Below, one piece after another: positions 46,631 through 56,865 of a stretch of 64,000 nucleotides of DNA. The stretch is from Acinetobacter chinensis. GTDB taxonomy: Bacteria; Pseudomonadota; Gammaproteobacteria; Pseudomonadales; Moraxellaceae. The notes beneath the pieces were generated by a model. That model saw only the letters and a list, made by a program, of their open reading frames with translations. It ran no database searches and was not told the DNA's origin. Made by a program: the position numbers and the translations under genes. The stretch's first letter is position 1, and each line of letters begins with the position of its first letter. The stretch lies in NCBI RefSeq assembly GCF_002165375.2, contig NZ_CP032134.1:682001-746000 (forward strand), written 5' to 3'.

Positions 46631-48763
46631 TCAGTCAATTTTACCGTTTGCAACTTTGTCTTTAAGCAATTGTGGTGCTTTGAAACGCTCACCATATTTG
46701 GCTTCCAATGTGTTGGCACGCAGTAACGCTTTTTCTAAACCATACTGGTTTAAGAACTGAATCGCACCACCTGTCCACGGCGCAAAACCAATCCCGAAGA
46801 TCGAACCGATATTGGCATCGACCACAGACTCAAGGACGTTTTCTTCATAGCAGCGTAATGTGTCGAGTGACTGAACAAACAAGATACGGTCAATCATTTC
46901 CTGTTCAGAAATATCTACATCTTTCTTCCAGTGGCTCAAACCATCCCAAAGATGCTTTTTGCCCCCTTCTGGATAATCATAGAAACCTGAACCTGCCGCT
47001 TTACCTTTACGCCCAAACTCATGAATCATGGTTTTCAGTACATCTTCAGCTGGAGAATGTGGCAAGTCTTTACCTTCAGCTTGCAGAGCCTTACGGGTTT
47101 CATTGGTCACATGCTCAGACAGCGTCAATGCAACCTCATCCTGAATCGCCAATGGCCCAACTGGCATACCTGCTTTAAGTGCTGCCATTTCGATACGTGC
47201 AGGGTGTACGCCTTCTGCAAGTAAACGTAAACCTTCATTCACAAAGGTACCGAATACACGGCTGGTGAAGAAACCACGGCTGTCATTCACCACGATTGGT
47301 GTTTTACCAATTTGCTGAACATAATCGTAAGCTTTCGCTAAAGTTTCAGCCGAAGTATTTTGTCCTTTGATGATTTCAACCAAAGGCATTTTGTCGACAG
47401 GGCTAAAGAAGTGTAAACCAATGAAGTTTTTGTCATCTTTAGAAGCTTTTGCCAAACCTGTAATCGGTAATGTCGAAGTATTTGATGCAAATACGCCACC
47501 ATCAGCCAAGAATGCTTCTGCTTCCTGAGTGACTTTGGCTTTGAGCTCCTGATTTTCAAAGACCGCTTCGATAATCAGATCACAGCCTTTCAGATCAGCA
47601 GCATCAGCCGTTGCAGTGATTAAGCTTAAGATCTGGTCACGTTTCTCAGCCGTCATGCGACCTTGAGACACTTTTTTGTCCAGGAGTTTCTGGCTATACG
47701 CTTTGCCTTTTTCTGCATTTTCAACAGAAACATCTTTCAGTACGACAGCGATCCCTTTTGAAGCGGTTGAATAGGCAATACCTGCACCCATCATACCTGC
47801 GCCCAATACACCGACTTTGGTCGCTTGCCATTTAGCGACATCTTTCGGACGGCTTGCACCCGCTTTAATCGCATTCAGACCATGCCAGAATGTACCGATC
47901 ATGTTTTTCGCCACTTGCCCTGTTGCAAGATAAGTGAAATAACGTGATTCGATGGTCAGTGCTGTATCAACATCGACTTGAGCACCTTCAACCGCAGCAG
48001 CCATAATCGCTTCAGGCGCAGGATAGCAACCTTTGGTTTTATCACGCAGCATTGCAGGGGCAATCGCAAGAATCTGAGCCACCGCAGGGGTTTTAGGATC
48101 ACCGCCTGGGATTTTATAACCTTTCACATCAAACGGTTGTTGTGATTTCGGATTGGACTTGATCCATGCAATTGATTTTTCCATCAATTCGTCAATTGAG
48201 TCTGCCGTGTCATGGATTAAACCTAAAGATTTGGCTTTATCAACACCGAACTGCTTGCCTTCCATCAGGAATGGGAATGCATTTTGTAAGCCCAACAGGC
48301 GTACCATTCGCACGATCCCGCCACCGCCTGGCAGTAAACCTAGAGTCACTTCAGGTAAACCAAATTTAGACTTTGGATCATTTAAGGCAATACGTGCATG
48401 ACAGCCGAGAGCAATTTCCCAACCACCGCCAAGCGCTGTACCGTTCAATGCTGCAACCACAGGCACACCTAAAGTTTCGATGTAACGCAGTTCTTTTTTC
48501 ATCAGCTCAACGATTGCCATGAATTCTTTAGCATCTTCAGGGCGAGCCTGAATTAAGTCATCCAAATCACCGCCTGCAAAGAAAGTCTTTTTCGCTGAAC
48601 GGAAAATAACGCCTGTCACACCTGAATCTGCTTTGAATTTTTCTACAGTTTCAGTCAAGGCTTTTTGGAAATCTGCATTCATGGTGTTGGCAGATTGGTT
48701 TGGAGAATCCATAGTCAGAATAACGATACCATCCGCATTTTTTTCGTATTGAATTGCGCTCAT
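46631..48763 (-). CDS. Multifunctional enoyl-CoA hydratase / 3-hydroxyacyl-CoA dehydrogenase (FadB/FadJ type)
   Basis: 710 residues, alpha subunit of the beta-oxidation complex. The N-terminal crotonase domain holds AGGDLDDL and ALNGTALGGGWEIALGCHARIA (about 65-125) with LPEVTLGLLPGGGG. A NAD-binding Rossmann segment, VGVLGAGMMGAGIAYSTASKG, lies at about 320. The dehydrogenase core has IGLHFFSPVDKMPLVEII and DSRGFFTSRVF, and the C-terminal domain GRKGKAAGSGFYDYP. FadB and FadJ cannot be separated by eye. The thiolase gene lies 11 nt upstream. About half of its Gln codons are CAA, unlike neighbouring genes. Confidence 0.93.
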   Translation of the reverse strand: MSAIQYEKNADGIVILTMDSPNQSANTMNADFQKALTETVEKFKADSGVTGVIFRSAKKTFFAGGDLDDLIQARPEDAKEFMAIVELMKKELRYIETLGVPVVAALNGTALGGGWEIALGCHARIALNDPKSKFGLPEVTLGLLPGGGGIVRMVRLLGLQNAFPFLMEGKQFGVDKAKSLGLIHDTADSIDELMEKSIAWIKSNPKSQQPFDVKGYKIPGGDPKTPAVAQILAIAPAMLRDKTKGCYPAPEAIMAAAVEGAQVDVDTALTIESRYFTYLATGQVAKNMIGTFWHGLNAIKAGASRPKDVAKWQATKVGVLGAGMMGAGIAYSTASKGIAVVLKDVSVENAEKGKAYSQKLLDKKVSQGRMTAEKRDQILSLITATADAADLKGCDLIIEAVFENQELKAKVTQEAEAFLADGGVFASNTSTLPITGLAKASKDDKNFIGLHFFSPVDKMPLVEIIKGQNTSAETLAKAYDYVQQIGKTPIVVNDSRGFFTSRVFGTFVNEGLRLLAEGVHPARIEMAALKAGMPVGPLAIQDEVALTLSEHVTNETRKALQAEGKDLPHSPAEDVLKTMIHEFGRKGKAAGSGFYDYPEGGKKHLWDGLSHWKKDVDISEQEMIDRILFVQSLDTLRCYEENVLESVVDANIGSIFGIGFAPWTGGAIQFLNQYGLEKALLRANTLEAKYGERFKAPQLLKDKVANGKID

Positions 48764-48774
48764 TCTTATTCTCC

Positions 48775-49980
48775 TTATACCAACTCAATAATGGTCGCAA
48801 TACCCATGCCACCACCTACACACAATGTCGCCAAACCACGTTTTTTGCCCTGACGCTCAAGCTCATCTAGCAAAGTACCTAAAATCATTGCACCTGTTGC
48901 GCCCAATGGATGCCCCATGGCAATCGAACCACCATTCACATTGACTTTTTCTACAGGAACATTTAATTCGTTAATGAAGCGCATCACCACCGATGCAAAG
49001 GCTTCATTCACTTCGAACAGATCAATATCATCAATGCTTAAGCCTGCTTTCGCCAATGCTTTACGTGCAGCAGGCGCAGGACCTGTCAACATGATTGTAG
49101 GGTCTGTTCCTACAAGTGCTGTTGCTAAAACTTTGGCACGTGGTTTTAAGCCTTGTTCTTTCACCGCTTTTTCTGAAGCAAGCAGTACAACCGCAGCACC
49201 ATCTACGATACCTGATGAGTTACCTGCATGATGCACGTGATTGATCTTTTGCGCTTCAGGATATTGTTGTAATGCCACAGCATCAAAGCCCATGCCACCC
49301 ATCATTTCAAAACTTGGATTAAGTTTTGCCAAGCCTTCAGCAGTTGTTGTAGGTTTGATAAATTCATCTTTATCTAAAATTACTACGCCTGCTTTGTCTT
49401 TTACAGCCACGATGGATTTATCAAAATGACCTGCCGCTTGTGCAGCAGCTGCTTTACGCTGTGAATTTGCAGCAAATTCATCCACATCGGAACGCGTATA
49501 ACCATCTAAAGTTGCGATAAGATCTGCGCCAATGCCTTGCGGAACGAAGTTGGATTTTAAGTTGGTTTCAGGATCTAGCGCCCACGGTCCACCATCTGAA
49601 CCCATCGGGATGCGTGACATTGACTCTACGCCACCAGCAACCACAACATCTTCCCAACCTGAACGGACTTTTTGCGCTGCCATATTGACAGCTTCAAGAC
49701 CTGATGCACAGAAGCGGTTGATCTGCACACCAGCAACATCATTGTCCCAACCTGCAGCAATCGCAGCAGTTTTGGCAATATCCCCACCCTGGTCTGCAAT
49801 AGGCGTTACACAGCCCAGAACAATGTCGTCGACTTTAGAAGTATCTAACTGATGACGATCTTTTAATTCATTGAGTAATGTTGTGAGTAAAGTGATCGGT
49901 TTGACACTGTACAGTGAACCATCTTTTTTTCCTTTTCCGCGTGGTGTGCGAATGGCATCAATGATGTAAGCCTCGCTCAT
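48775..49980 (-). CDS. Acetyl-CoA C-acyltransferase (FadA/FadI type)
   Basis: Thiolase of beta-oxidation, beta subunit of the complex with the downstream FadB/J-like protein. 401 residues. Acylated Cys in NRFCASGLEAVNMAA near 90, catalytic His in GGSIAMGHPLGATGAM and final Cys in TLCVGGGMGIA. First gene of the two-gene operon. Like its partner it uses many CAA, TTA and CTT codons, suggesting the pair may have come by recombination from a lower-GC relative. Confidence 0.93.
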   Translation of the reverse strand: MSEAYIIDAIRTPRGKGKKDGSLYSVKPITLLTTLLNELKDRHQLDTSKVDDIVLGCVTPIADQGGDIAKTAAIAAGWDNDVAGVQINRFCASGLEAVNMAAQKVRSGWEDVVVAGGVESMSRIPMGSDGGPWALDPETNLKSNFVPQGIGADLIATLDGYTRSDVDEFAANSQRKAAAAQAAGHFDKSIVAVKDKAGVVILDKDEFIKPTTTAEGLAKLNPSFEMMGGMGFDAVALQQYPEAQKINHVHHAGNSSGIVDGAAVVLLASEKAVKEQGLKPRAKVLATALVGTDPTIMLTGPAPAARKALAKAGLSIDDIDLFEVNEAFASVVMRFINELNVPVEKVNVNGGSIAMGHPLGATGAMILGTLLDELERQGKKRGLATLCVGGGMGIATIIELV

Positions 49981-50206
49981 AGCTGTTCCTTTTTATGACT
50001 TTAAATTTGTTATGGTGCTTCGAGTGTACTTCATAAAGTACAGAGTTCAATGACGAGAACGGGAGAGTCGCCTGATATTTTTGGTCAGTCGCGCAAATCA
50101 GTTTCAGTCAGCAGCAGGAGGGAAACAACAGATGAATACGTATGGCTAAAAAGACTCTGTGTTGGCAGTAAAAGGCATATTTATAATAATTTTATATTCT
50201 GCAAAT

Positions 50207-50244
50207 AAAAACAAGCCCGGTCATTGTGGCAGGGCTTGTTTTTA
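50207..50244 (-). terminator. Terminator after the AraC regulator
   Basis: ACAAGCCC / GGGCTTGT stem with a 13-nt loop and A/T runs on both sides. Confidence 0.75.
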
Positions 50245-50264
50245 TAATACTGGAAACAGCTAGA

Positions 50265-51275
50265 TTAATGATAGCCATGTAACTGACGGTACAGTCCTGG
50301 TGTAACTCCGGTCCATTTTTTAAATGCACGGTGGAATGTACTGGTTTCACTGAAACCAACCTGCTGTGCCACATCTTCAAGGGTCAATCCTGGATTGAGC
50401 AACAGGTGAATGGCTGCATCACGGCGCAAAGCATCTTTCACGCCCTGGTAGCTTTTTCCTTCAGCTGCAAGACGGCGACGCAGTGTCTGTGGTGACAGAT
50501 ACAGCATGGATGCCACATCATTCAGTGTTGGCATTTCCTCACCAATCTGACTCTTCAGTACATCACGGATACGTGAGGTCAGGGAGTTGGTATTTTTAAA
50601 TTTAACCAGTAACTGAGCAGGTGCAGCTTTCAGGAATTCTTCCAGTGCGGCTTCATCCTGACGGATCGGTAAATCCAGATAATCCGCTGCAAAGGTAATT
50701 TCTGTACGGGGAGCATCAAACTGCATCACGGGTGCAAAAAACAGTGCATCATATTCTTCTGCATGATTTGGGCGAGGGTAACCGAAGTGTACACGCTCAA
50801 GTGGCAGGCGGCGTTCAATCAGCCATGAGGCAAGACCATGCCAGATCATGAGCATACTTTCAGTAATGAAGTGATCAGGGTCCATGGATTTTGGAATCAG
50901 AGGCACCAGGCGGGCTTCATGTTTATCCCGTTCTAGGCTGACAGACCATTCATCACCAAAGAGCTTGTAGAACTGAGAAGACAGCTCCAGTGCATCTCCG
51001 AGCGTTTTTGCATGAATAATCAACTGACACATAATGGCAAAAGTGCCCAGGCGTCGAGGCTGAATGTCAAAGCCGACGTGTTCATCCTGGGTGACCATCC
51101 ACAGCATTTTGATGAAGCGGGTATATTGTTCAGGAGAAATCCTGGCTTTAGGCTGGCGAAGTAATTCAGCTTCAATGCCAACATGGGACAGCAGGGTTTC
51201 CACATCCATGCCCAGGCGTTTAACCCCGGTAAGAGCTGCATTGACGAAATGGATACTGATCGTATCGCGGCTCAT
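50265..51275 (-). CDS. AraC-family transcriptional regulator
   Basis: 336 residues from ATG 51275 (MSRDTISIHFVNAAL); the open frame continues upstream without a better start. N-terminal arabinose-binding-type domain as in OruR (FIKMLWMVTQDEHVGFDIQPRRLGTFAIMCQ), C-terminal AraC double HTH (LNDVASMLYLSPQTLRRRLAAEGKSYQ and LEDVAQQVGFSETSTFHRAFKKWTG). Divergent from the CoA-transferase at 51486 across 210 bp, which makes that gene its likely target (inference). Confidence 0.88.
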   Translation of the reverse strand: MSRDTISIHFVNAALTGVKRLGMDVETLLSHVGIEAELLRQPKARISPEQYTRFIKMLWMVTQDEHVGFDIQPRRLGTFAIMCQLIIHAKTLGDALELSSQFYKLFGDEWSVSLERDKHEARLVPLIPKSMDPDHFITESMLMIWHGLASWLIERRLPLERVHFGYPRPNHAEEYDALFFAPVMQFDAPRTEITFAADYLDLPIRQDEAALEEFLKAAPAQLLVKFKNTNSLTSRIRDVLKSQIGEEMPTLNDVASMLYLSPQTLRRRLAAEGKSYQGVKDALRRDAAIHLLLNPGLTLEDVAQQVGFSETSTFHRAFKKWTGVTPGLYRQLHGYH

Positions 51276-51485
51276 GTTAAATCCTTCAGACTCTTTTATA
51301 TTCACTTGGGTTGACCTAAATGACGCTAAAAATAATTCAATTGGCAATTTACAATAAAGGTTTTGCCCTTTTTACATGTTAAATTGCCGAAATGATCAAG
51401 GTAAATGGCTGAACATGACATTGTTCAGCCTCATTTATATTTCTAATATGAATAAAAAATCAACATTAAACGAGTGTAAATTAGT

Positions 51486-52604
51486 ATGACATCGGCTTTA
51501 AACGGATTGAAAGTTCTCGATTTTTCTACATTATTACCAGGTCCATTTGCGACTTTATATCTGGCTGACCTGGGTGCAGAAGTGATTCATGTTGAATCGC
51601 CAACCCGCCCAGACCTCGTGCGTCTGCTGCCTCCGTATGCAAATGGGCAGGCAACTTCACACAGTTATCTGAACCGAAATAAACAGTCTGTTGCACTCGA
51701 TTTAAAAAATCCTGAAAGCATTGAACTGATTAAACAGAAAATATCTGAGTATGACATTGTGGTCGAACAGTTCCGTCCTGGAGTCATGCAGCGGCTGGGT
51801 CTGGACTATCAGACACTGGCAGAAATCAATCCACGACTGATCTATTGTTCCATCACAGGCTATGGTCAGTCAGGTTCCTATAAAGATAAAGCAGGACATG
51901 ACATCAACTATATTTCTCTGTCAGGAATAGCAGGGCACAGTGGTCGCAAGCAGAGTGGACCGCCGCCTATGGGGATTCAGATTGCTGATGTTGCCGGAGG
52001 TTCTTTACATGCAGTGATTGGAATCCTGTCTGCAGTGATTGAGCGTCAGGTCAGTGGGCAAGGGCAGTATATTGATATTTCCATGACGGACTGTGTTGTG
52101 ACCATGAACAATATGGCAGCGTCTGCCAGTCTGGCAGGTGAACAGCATCAGCAGGTGGAAAATGAACACCTGAATGGTGGAACATTCTATGATTATTATG
52201 AAACTCAGGATGGTCGCTATATGTCAGTCGGCAGTCTGGAACCTCAGTTTATGGCGGGTCTGGCAACAGCACTGGAATTACCTGTTTTAATGGCAAAAGG
52301 GGCATCTTTTGATCCTGATGACCGAAAAGAAGTGAAACAGGCGATTGCTGAGAAAATGAAAACACAGTCATTTGTCTACTGGCAGTCTTTGTTTTCTGAT
52401 CTGGATGTCTGTGTGGAACCTGTTCTGAAACTGGAAGAAGCGCTTGATTCACAACTGGCAAAAGAGCGTGGCTGGGTCGTGAATGTACCTTTGAGTGAAA
52501 ATTCTGAGCAGACAGAAGCACAGCTGGCATGCCCGATCAAATTTTCAAGATCACGGTTAAATTATTCATTTATTGGACAAAAACTGGGGGAATCAGAACT
52601 GTGA
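51486..52604 (+). CDS. CaiB/BaiF-family CoA-transferase (racemase-like)
   Basis: 372 residues of the class III CoA-transferase family. GLKVLDFSTLLPGPFATLYLADLGAEVI at the start, NRNKQSVALDLK, VVEQFRPGVMQRLGLDY, then AGHDINYISLSG containing the catalytic Asp and GGGSLHAVIGIL-like AGGSLHAVIGILSA. Could be alpha-methylacyl-CoA racemase or a CoA-transferase; acyl substrate unknown. Lies close to beta-oxidation genes. Confidence 0.88.
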   Translation: MTSALNGLKVLDFSTLLPGPFATLYLADLGAEVIHVESPTRPDLVRLLPPYANGQATSHSYLNRNKQSVALDLKNPESIELIKQKISEYDIVVEQFRPGVMQRLGLDYQTLAEINPRLIYCSITGYGQSGSYKDKAGHDINYISLSGIAGHSGRKQSGPPPMGIQIADVAGGSLHAVIGILSAVIERQVSGQGQYIDISMTDCVVTMNNMAASASLAGEQHQQVENEHLNGGTFYDYYETQDGRYMSVGSLEPQFMAGLATALELPVLMAKGASFDPDDRKEVKQAIAEKMKTQSFVYWQSLFSDLDVCVEPVLKLEEALDSQLAKERGWVVNVPLSENSEQTEAQLACPIKFSRSRLNYSFIGQKLGESEL

Positions 52605-52715
52605 TTTTTCTGTTCTGAGTCTGATGATACAAAGTGCAACAAAAAACACACTTTTAAACAAAAACATCGAGCGTAACCTGTATGTATTAACAGAATAATA
52701 TATAGGTTGCGCTTT

Positions 52716-53981
52716 ATGGATAGAGTATGTAGAAAATTCTGTTCGGTGATCAGCGTTCTTGCGATGAGCTGCAGTTTTCAGATTACTTTTGCTGCAAAAC
52801 CATTTGATGTTCAAAGTCCCTGGATGCTGGGTGACTGGAACGGTAAGCGTACAGAATTACAAAAACAGGGATACGATTTCAGCCTGGGTTATACAGGTGA
52901 AATGGCAAGTCTGCTCGATTCAAAACATCATTCCAGTCACGGTACTGAATATGCAGACCAGTTCGCTCTGGGTGCACATTTAGACCTCGGCACAATTCTG
53001 GGCTGGCAGGACACAGAAGCTCAGATCACTATTACAGAGCGTAATGGACATTCTCTCTCTCAGACCTCTGATGCACTCGCAGGACACCTCAGCTCTGCCC
53101 AGGAAGTGTGGGGGCGTGGTCAGACCTGGCGTCTGACTGATCTATGGATCAAGAAAAAATTTCTGGATCAGAAACTGGATATTAAAGTGGGACGTTTCGG
53201 TGAAGGCGAAGACTTCAACGTTTTTGACTGCGATTTTCAGAACCTGGCGTTGTGCGGTTCTCAGGTCGGTAACTGGGTCGGCGATCAGTGGTACAACTGG
53301 CCTGTGAGTCAGTGGGCTGTACGGGTCAAATACAATCTGCAACCTGACCTTTATGCACAGCTGGGTGTTTATGAATATAACCCTGAGAACCTAAGACGCA
53401 GTAAGGGATTTAACTTAAGTACAGATGGCTCACATGGTGCGATTATTCCTGCTGAAGTGGTCTGGCAACCGAAGTCCGCAATAGCACAACTGCCTGGTGA
53501 ATATCGGTTGGGTTATTACTACAGTACCGCTGATGCAACCGAAATAGAACATCCTTCCAGAACTTCCCATAAGCAGGGAATGTGGGTTGTTGCAAAGCAA
53601 CAGCTGACCTCACATGCAGATGATGCCCGCCGTGGACTGAGTGGTTTTGTCAATCTGACAGTGCATGACTCAGATACAAATAATGTCAGCAATATGCAGA
53701 ATATAGGACTGGTCTATAAAGGGCTGCTCGATGCCCGTCCTGAAGATGATCTTGGTGTGGGTGTAGCACGTATCGCCATCAATGATGATGTCCGTGACCT
53801 GCAGGCAGCGAATGGGCTGGTACAGCAAAACGAAGAATACGATGCTGAAATTTATTACGGTATACATGCAGCAAACTGGCTGACGGTACGTCCAAATATT
53901 CAGTATATCCGTCATGTCGGTGCTTATAAAAATGGTGAAAGCGCCTGGGTGGGTGGTATTAAATTACAGACAGCATTCTAG
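52716..53981 (+). CDS. OprB-family carbohydrate-selective porin
   Basis: 421 residues from ATG 52716; a TTG at 52707 would lengthen it. Sec signal peptide, cleavage near FAA-KP. Outer-membrane barrel of the OprB family: SPWMLGDWNGKRTELQKQGYDF at the mature start, PDLYAQLGVYEYNP in the middle and a C-terminal strand ending in Phe (GGIKLQTAF). 167 bp upstream of the glucose dehydrogenase gene, so a role in bringing glucose or aldoses to the periplasm fits both. Confidence 0.9.
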   Translation: MDRVCRKFCSVISVLAMSCSFQITFAAKPFDVQSPWMLGDWNGKRTELQKQGYDFSLGYTGEMASLLDSKHHSSHGTEYADQFALGAHLDLGTILGWQDTEAQITITERNGHSLSQTSDALAGHLSSAQEVWGRGQTWRLTDLWIKKKFLDQKLDIKVGRFGEGEDFNVFDCDFQNLALCGSQVGNWVGDQWYNWPVSQWAVRVKYNLQPDLYAQLGVYEYNPENLRRSKGFNLSTDGSHGAIIPAEVVWQPKSAIAQLPGEYRLGYYYSTADATEIEHPSRTSHKQGMWVVAKQQLTSHADDARRGLSGFVNLTVHDSDTNNVSNMQNIGLVYKGLLDARPEDDLGVGVARIAINDDVRDLQAANGLVQQNEEYDAEIYYGIHAANWLTVRPNIQYIRHVGAYKNGESAWVGGIKLQTAF

Positions 53982-54148
53982 TTTTTAGCTTGAAAGCCAT
54001 TGCTTTAGAGGGACGTGAATGCTGGAAAATGGGTGTATTCACAACTTTGAAAAGAACATGGTTTTTTAACTGAAAATAATTAAAACAGCCTCATGGTTTC
54101 TATGAAAGAGCACTGAGGATTCAATACATTAAAATATAGGTGGTCATT

Positions 54149-56542
54149 ATGAATTCTCCATCTTCGGCATCAGGCTTCCGGACACTGACCGTTGTTATTG
54201 CAGCAGTCGTTGGACTGGTTCTGTTTGCAGGCGGGATTTATCTTGCCGTACTGGGCGGCTCCTGGTATTACATCATTGCCGGATTACTCTTCCTTGCGAC
54301 TGCATTTCTGCTTCGACAGCTGAAAAGCTCTGCTTTACTGGTCTATGCTGCACTGGTACTGGGGACAGTGATCTGGGGGCTGTGGGAAGTGGGTTCTGAC
54401 TTTTTTGCACTTGCCCCACGACTGGACATACTGGGTGTATTTGGACTGTGGTTGCTCATTCCTGCTGTGACCCGTGGTTTCAGGGACAGTAAAGGTGCAA
54501 AACTGGCACTGACAGGCACACTGGCAATCACAATTGCAGTCATGATCTATTCCATTTTTAATGATCCTCAGGAAATCCGTGGGACATTAAGTGCAGAACA
54601 GCCTGCACCTGCACCGATTGAAGGAATTGCTGATTCAGACTGGCCTGCCTATGGGCGTACTCAGTCAGGGTTGCGCTATTCTCCATTGACCCAGATTAAT
54701 GAGAAAAACGTTAAAGACCTGAAAGTCGCGTGGGAATATCACACCAATGACTTTAAAACAGATAAGGATTCGAGTGAAACAACCAATCAGGTGACGCCAA
54801 TTAAAGTTGGCAACAATATGTATATCTGTACAACGCATCAGTTCCTTGTGGCACTTGATCCGGCAACAGGTAAAGAAAAATGGAAGTTCGATCCGAAGCT
54901 GAAAGCAGATCATACTTTTCAGCATCTGACCTGTCGTGGCGTTTCTTATTATGATGCAGCCAATACCACAGGTTTTGCTGCAAGTCTGGAAACAAAGAAA
55001 TCGACTTCCACAGAATGTCCACGTAAGGTCATTTTACCTGTCAATGATGGACGTCTGGTTGCTGTCAATGCTGACACGGGTAAAGCCTGCTCTGATTTTG
55101 GACATAATGGTGAAGTGGATTTACAGAAAGACATGCCATTTCCGTATCCAGGCGGATACATTCCAACCTCTCCGCCTGTGGTTACAGGAACGACTATTAT
55201 TATTGCGGGTTCAACCACAGACAATTATTCAACTGAAGAACCGTCTGGTGTGATCCGTGGCTATGATGTCAATACAGGCGCGTTATTGTGGGTGTTCGAT
55301 ACAGGTGCAGAAGATCCAAATAAAATTCCAGGACCAGGTCAGAAGTATGTTCAGAACTCTCCAAATGCCTGGGCACCTTTAGCTTATGACGCTAAACTGG
55401 ATATGGTTTATGTGCCGACCGGAGTGGGTACGCCCGACATCTGGGGTGGAAACCGCACACCTTTGCATGAACGTTATGCAAACTCCATGCTTGCGATCAA
55501 TGCAACAACAGGTCAGCTGATCTGGAATTTCCAGACCACACATCATGACCTTTGGGATATGGATGTGCCGGCACAGCCAACCCTTGCGGATATCAAAAAC
55601 AAAGCAGGAGAAACTGTTCCTGCTATTTATGTACTGACCAAAACAGGGAATGCATTTGTACTGGACCGCCGTACCGGTGAGGCGATTGTTCCTGTGACTG
55701 AAAAACCTGTACCACAGACCGTGAAACGTGGTCCACAGACCAAAGGTGAGTTCTATGCTGCAACTCAGCCTTTTTCAGACTTCAATCTTGCACCGAAGGA
55801 TAAGCTGACTGATAAACAGATGTGGGGTGCCACCATGTTTGATCAGCTGATCTGTCGTGTGGCGTTCCATAAACTGAATTATGACGGTATTTATACACCG
55901 CCTTCAGAAAATGGAACTCTGGTTTTTCCTGGTAACTTAGGGGTGTTTGAATGGGGCGGAATGTCTGTCAATCCTGACCGTCAGGTTGCTGTTATGAACC
56001 CTATTGGCTTGCCATTTGTGACCAAGCTGATCCCAACTGATCCGAACCGTGAAAAAACTGCGAAAGGTGCAGGGACAGAATCAGGTGTACAACCCATGTA
56101 TGGTGTGCCTTATGGTGTTGAAATCAGTGCATTCCTATCACCATTTGGACTGCCTTGTAAACAGCCTGCATGGGGCTATGTTGCAGGTGTGGATCTGAAA
56201 ACACATGACATTGCATGGAAACGCCGTATTGGGACAATCCGTGACAGTCTGCCAGGTATTCCATTACCACCGTTCAAAATGGGTGTACCAATGCTCGGTG
56301 GTCCTATTTCCACAGCAGGGAACCTGATGTTTGTGGGTGCAACACAGGATAATTATATCCGTGCCATTAACGTTACCAATGGTGATGAGCTGTGGAAAGG
56401 TCGTTTACCGGCAGGTGGTCAGGCAACACCAATGACTTATGAAATGAATGGTAAACAGTATGTGGTGATTATGGCGGGTGGTCATGGTTCGTTTGGAACT
56501 AAAATGGGCGATTCGCTGGTGGCTTATGCACTGCCGGATTAA
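54149..56542 (+). CDS. gcd: Membrane-bound PQQ-dependent glucose dehydrogenase
   Basis: Oxidises aldoses to lactones in the periplasm, feeding electrons to ubiquinone. 797 residues from ATG 54149, with TAGGTGG 5 nt upstream; this equals the usual length. Five transmembrane helices in the first ~145 residues are followed by an eight-bladed PQQ beta-propeller: DWPAYGRTQSGLRYSPL, TTHHDLWDMDVPAQPTL, and C-terminal ATQDNYIRAINVTNGDELWKGRLPAGGQATPMTY. PQQ synthesis genes are not in the window. A strong terminator follows. Confidence 0.96.
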   Translation: MNSPSSASGFRTLTVVIAAVVGLVLFAGGIYLAVLGGSWYYIIAGLLFLATAFLLRQLKSSALLVYAALVLGTVIWGLWEVGSDFFALAPRLDILGVFGLWLLIPAVTRGFRDSKGAKLALTGTLAITIAVMIYSIFNDPQEIRGTLSAEQPAPAPIEGIADSDWPAYGRTQSGLRYSPLTQINEKNVKDLKVAWEYHTNDFKTDKDSSETTNQVTPIKVGNNMYICTTHQFLVALDPATGKEKWKFDPKLKADHTFQHLTCRGVSYYDAANTTGFAASLETKKSTSTECPRKVILPVNDGRLVAVNADTGKACSDFGHNGEVDLQKDMPFPYPGGYIPTSPPVVTGTTIIIAGSTTDNYSTEEPSGVIRGYDVNTGALLWVFDTGAEDPNKIPGPGQKYVQNSPNAWAPLAYDAKLDMVYVPTGVGTPDIWGGNRTPLHERYANSMLAINATTGQLIWNFQTTHHDLWDMDVPAQPTLADIKNKAGETVPAIYVLTKTGNAFVLDRRTGEAIVPVTEKPVPQTVKRGPQTKGEFYAATQPFSDFNLAPKDKLTDKQMWGATMFDQLICRVAFHKLNYDGIYTPPSENGTLVFPGNLGVFEWGGMSVNPDRQVAVMNPIGLPFVTKLIPTDPNREKTAKGAGTESGVQPMYGVPYGVEISAFLSPFGLPCKQPAWGYVAGVDLKTHDIAWKRRIGTIRDSLPGIPLPPFKMGVPMLGGPISTAGNLMFVGATQDNYIRAINVTNGDELWKGRLPAGGQATPMTYEMNGKQYVVIMAGGHGSFGTKMGDSLVAYALPD

Positions 56543-56556
56543 AAAATAAACCTGAA

Positions 56557-56588
56557 GAAAAAGCCTGATCCGTCAGGCTTTTTCTTTG
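56557..56588 (+). terminator. Intrinsic terminator after gcd
   Basis: 12-bp stem GAAAAAGCCTGA / TCAGGCTTTTTC with loop TCCG. Confidence 0.92.
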
Positions 56589-56865
56589 TCCAGGCAAAAT
56601 ATTCAGCTTTCAGTAATACAGGTGGTGAGCAAAGTGGTCCAGGAAAAGACAATTCAGTGCTTATATTAAAAAATATGATAAGTATTGAATAAATTCATCC
56701 ATATAACAATAAACTGCTGTGAAAGGAGCTTAGGCATTGATAACAGCGTGACGGAAACATGCTTATCAATAAAACCGCTATTAAATATGTAAAAAACGCA
56801 TTTCTTTGATACATCAATAGTCGTTATATTGTGCGTCGTTATAATGAATCTACTAGCTGTACGCC
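56589..56865. other. Intergenic region upstream of the sulfite reductase gene
   Basis: AT-rich, no gene seen. Must carry the promoter of the reductase operon; I could not fix the hexamers or a CysB-like site with confidence. Confidence 0.5.
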
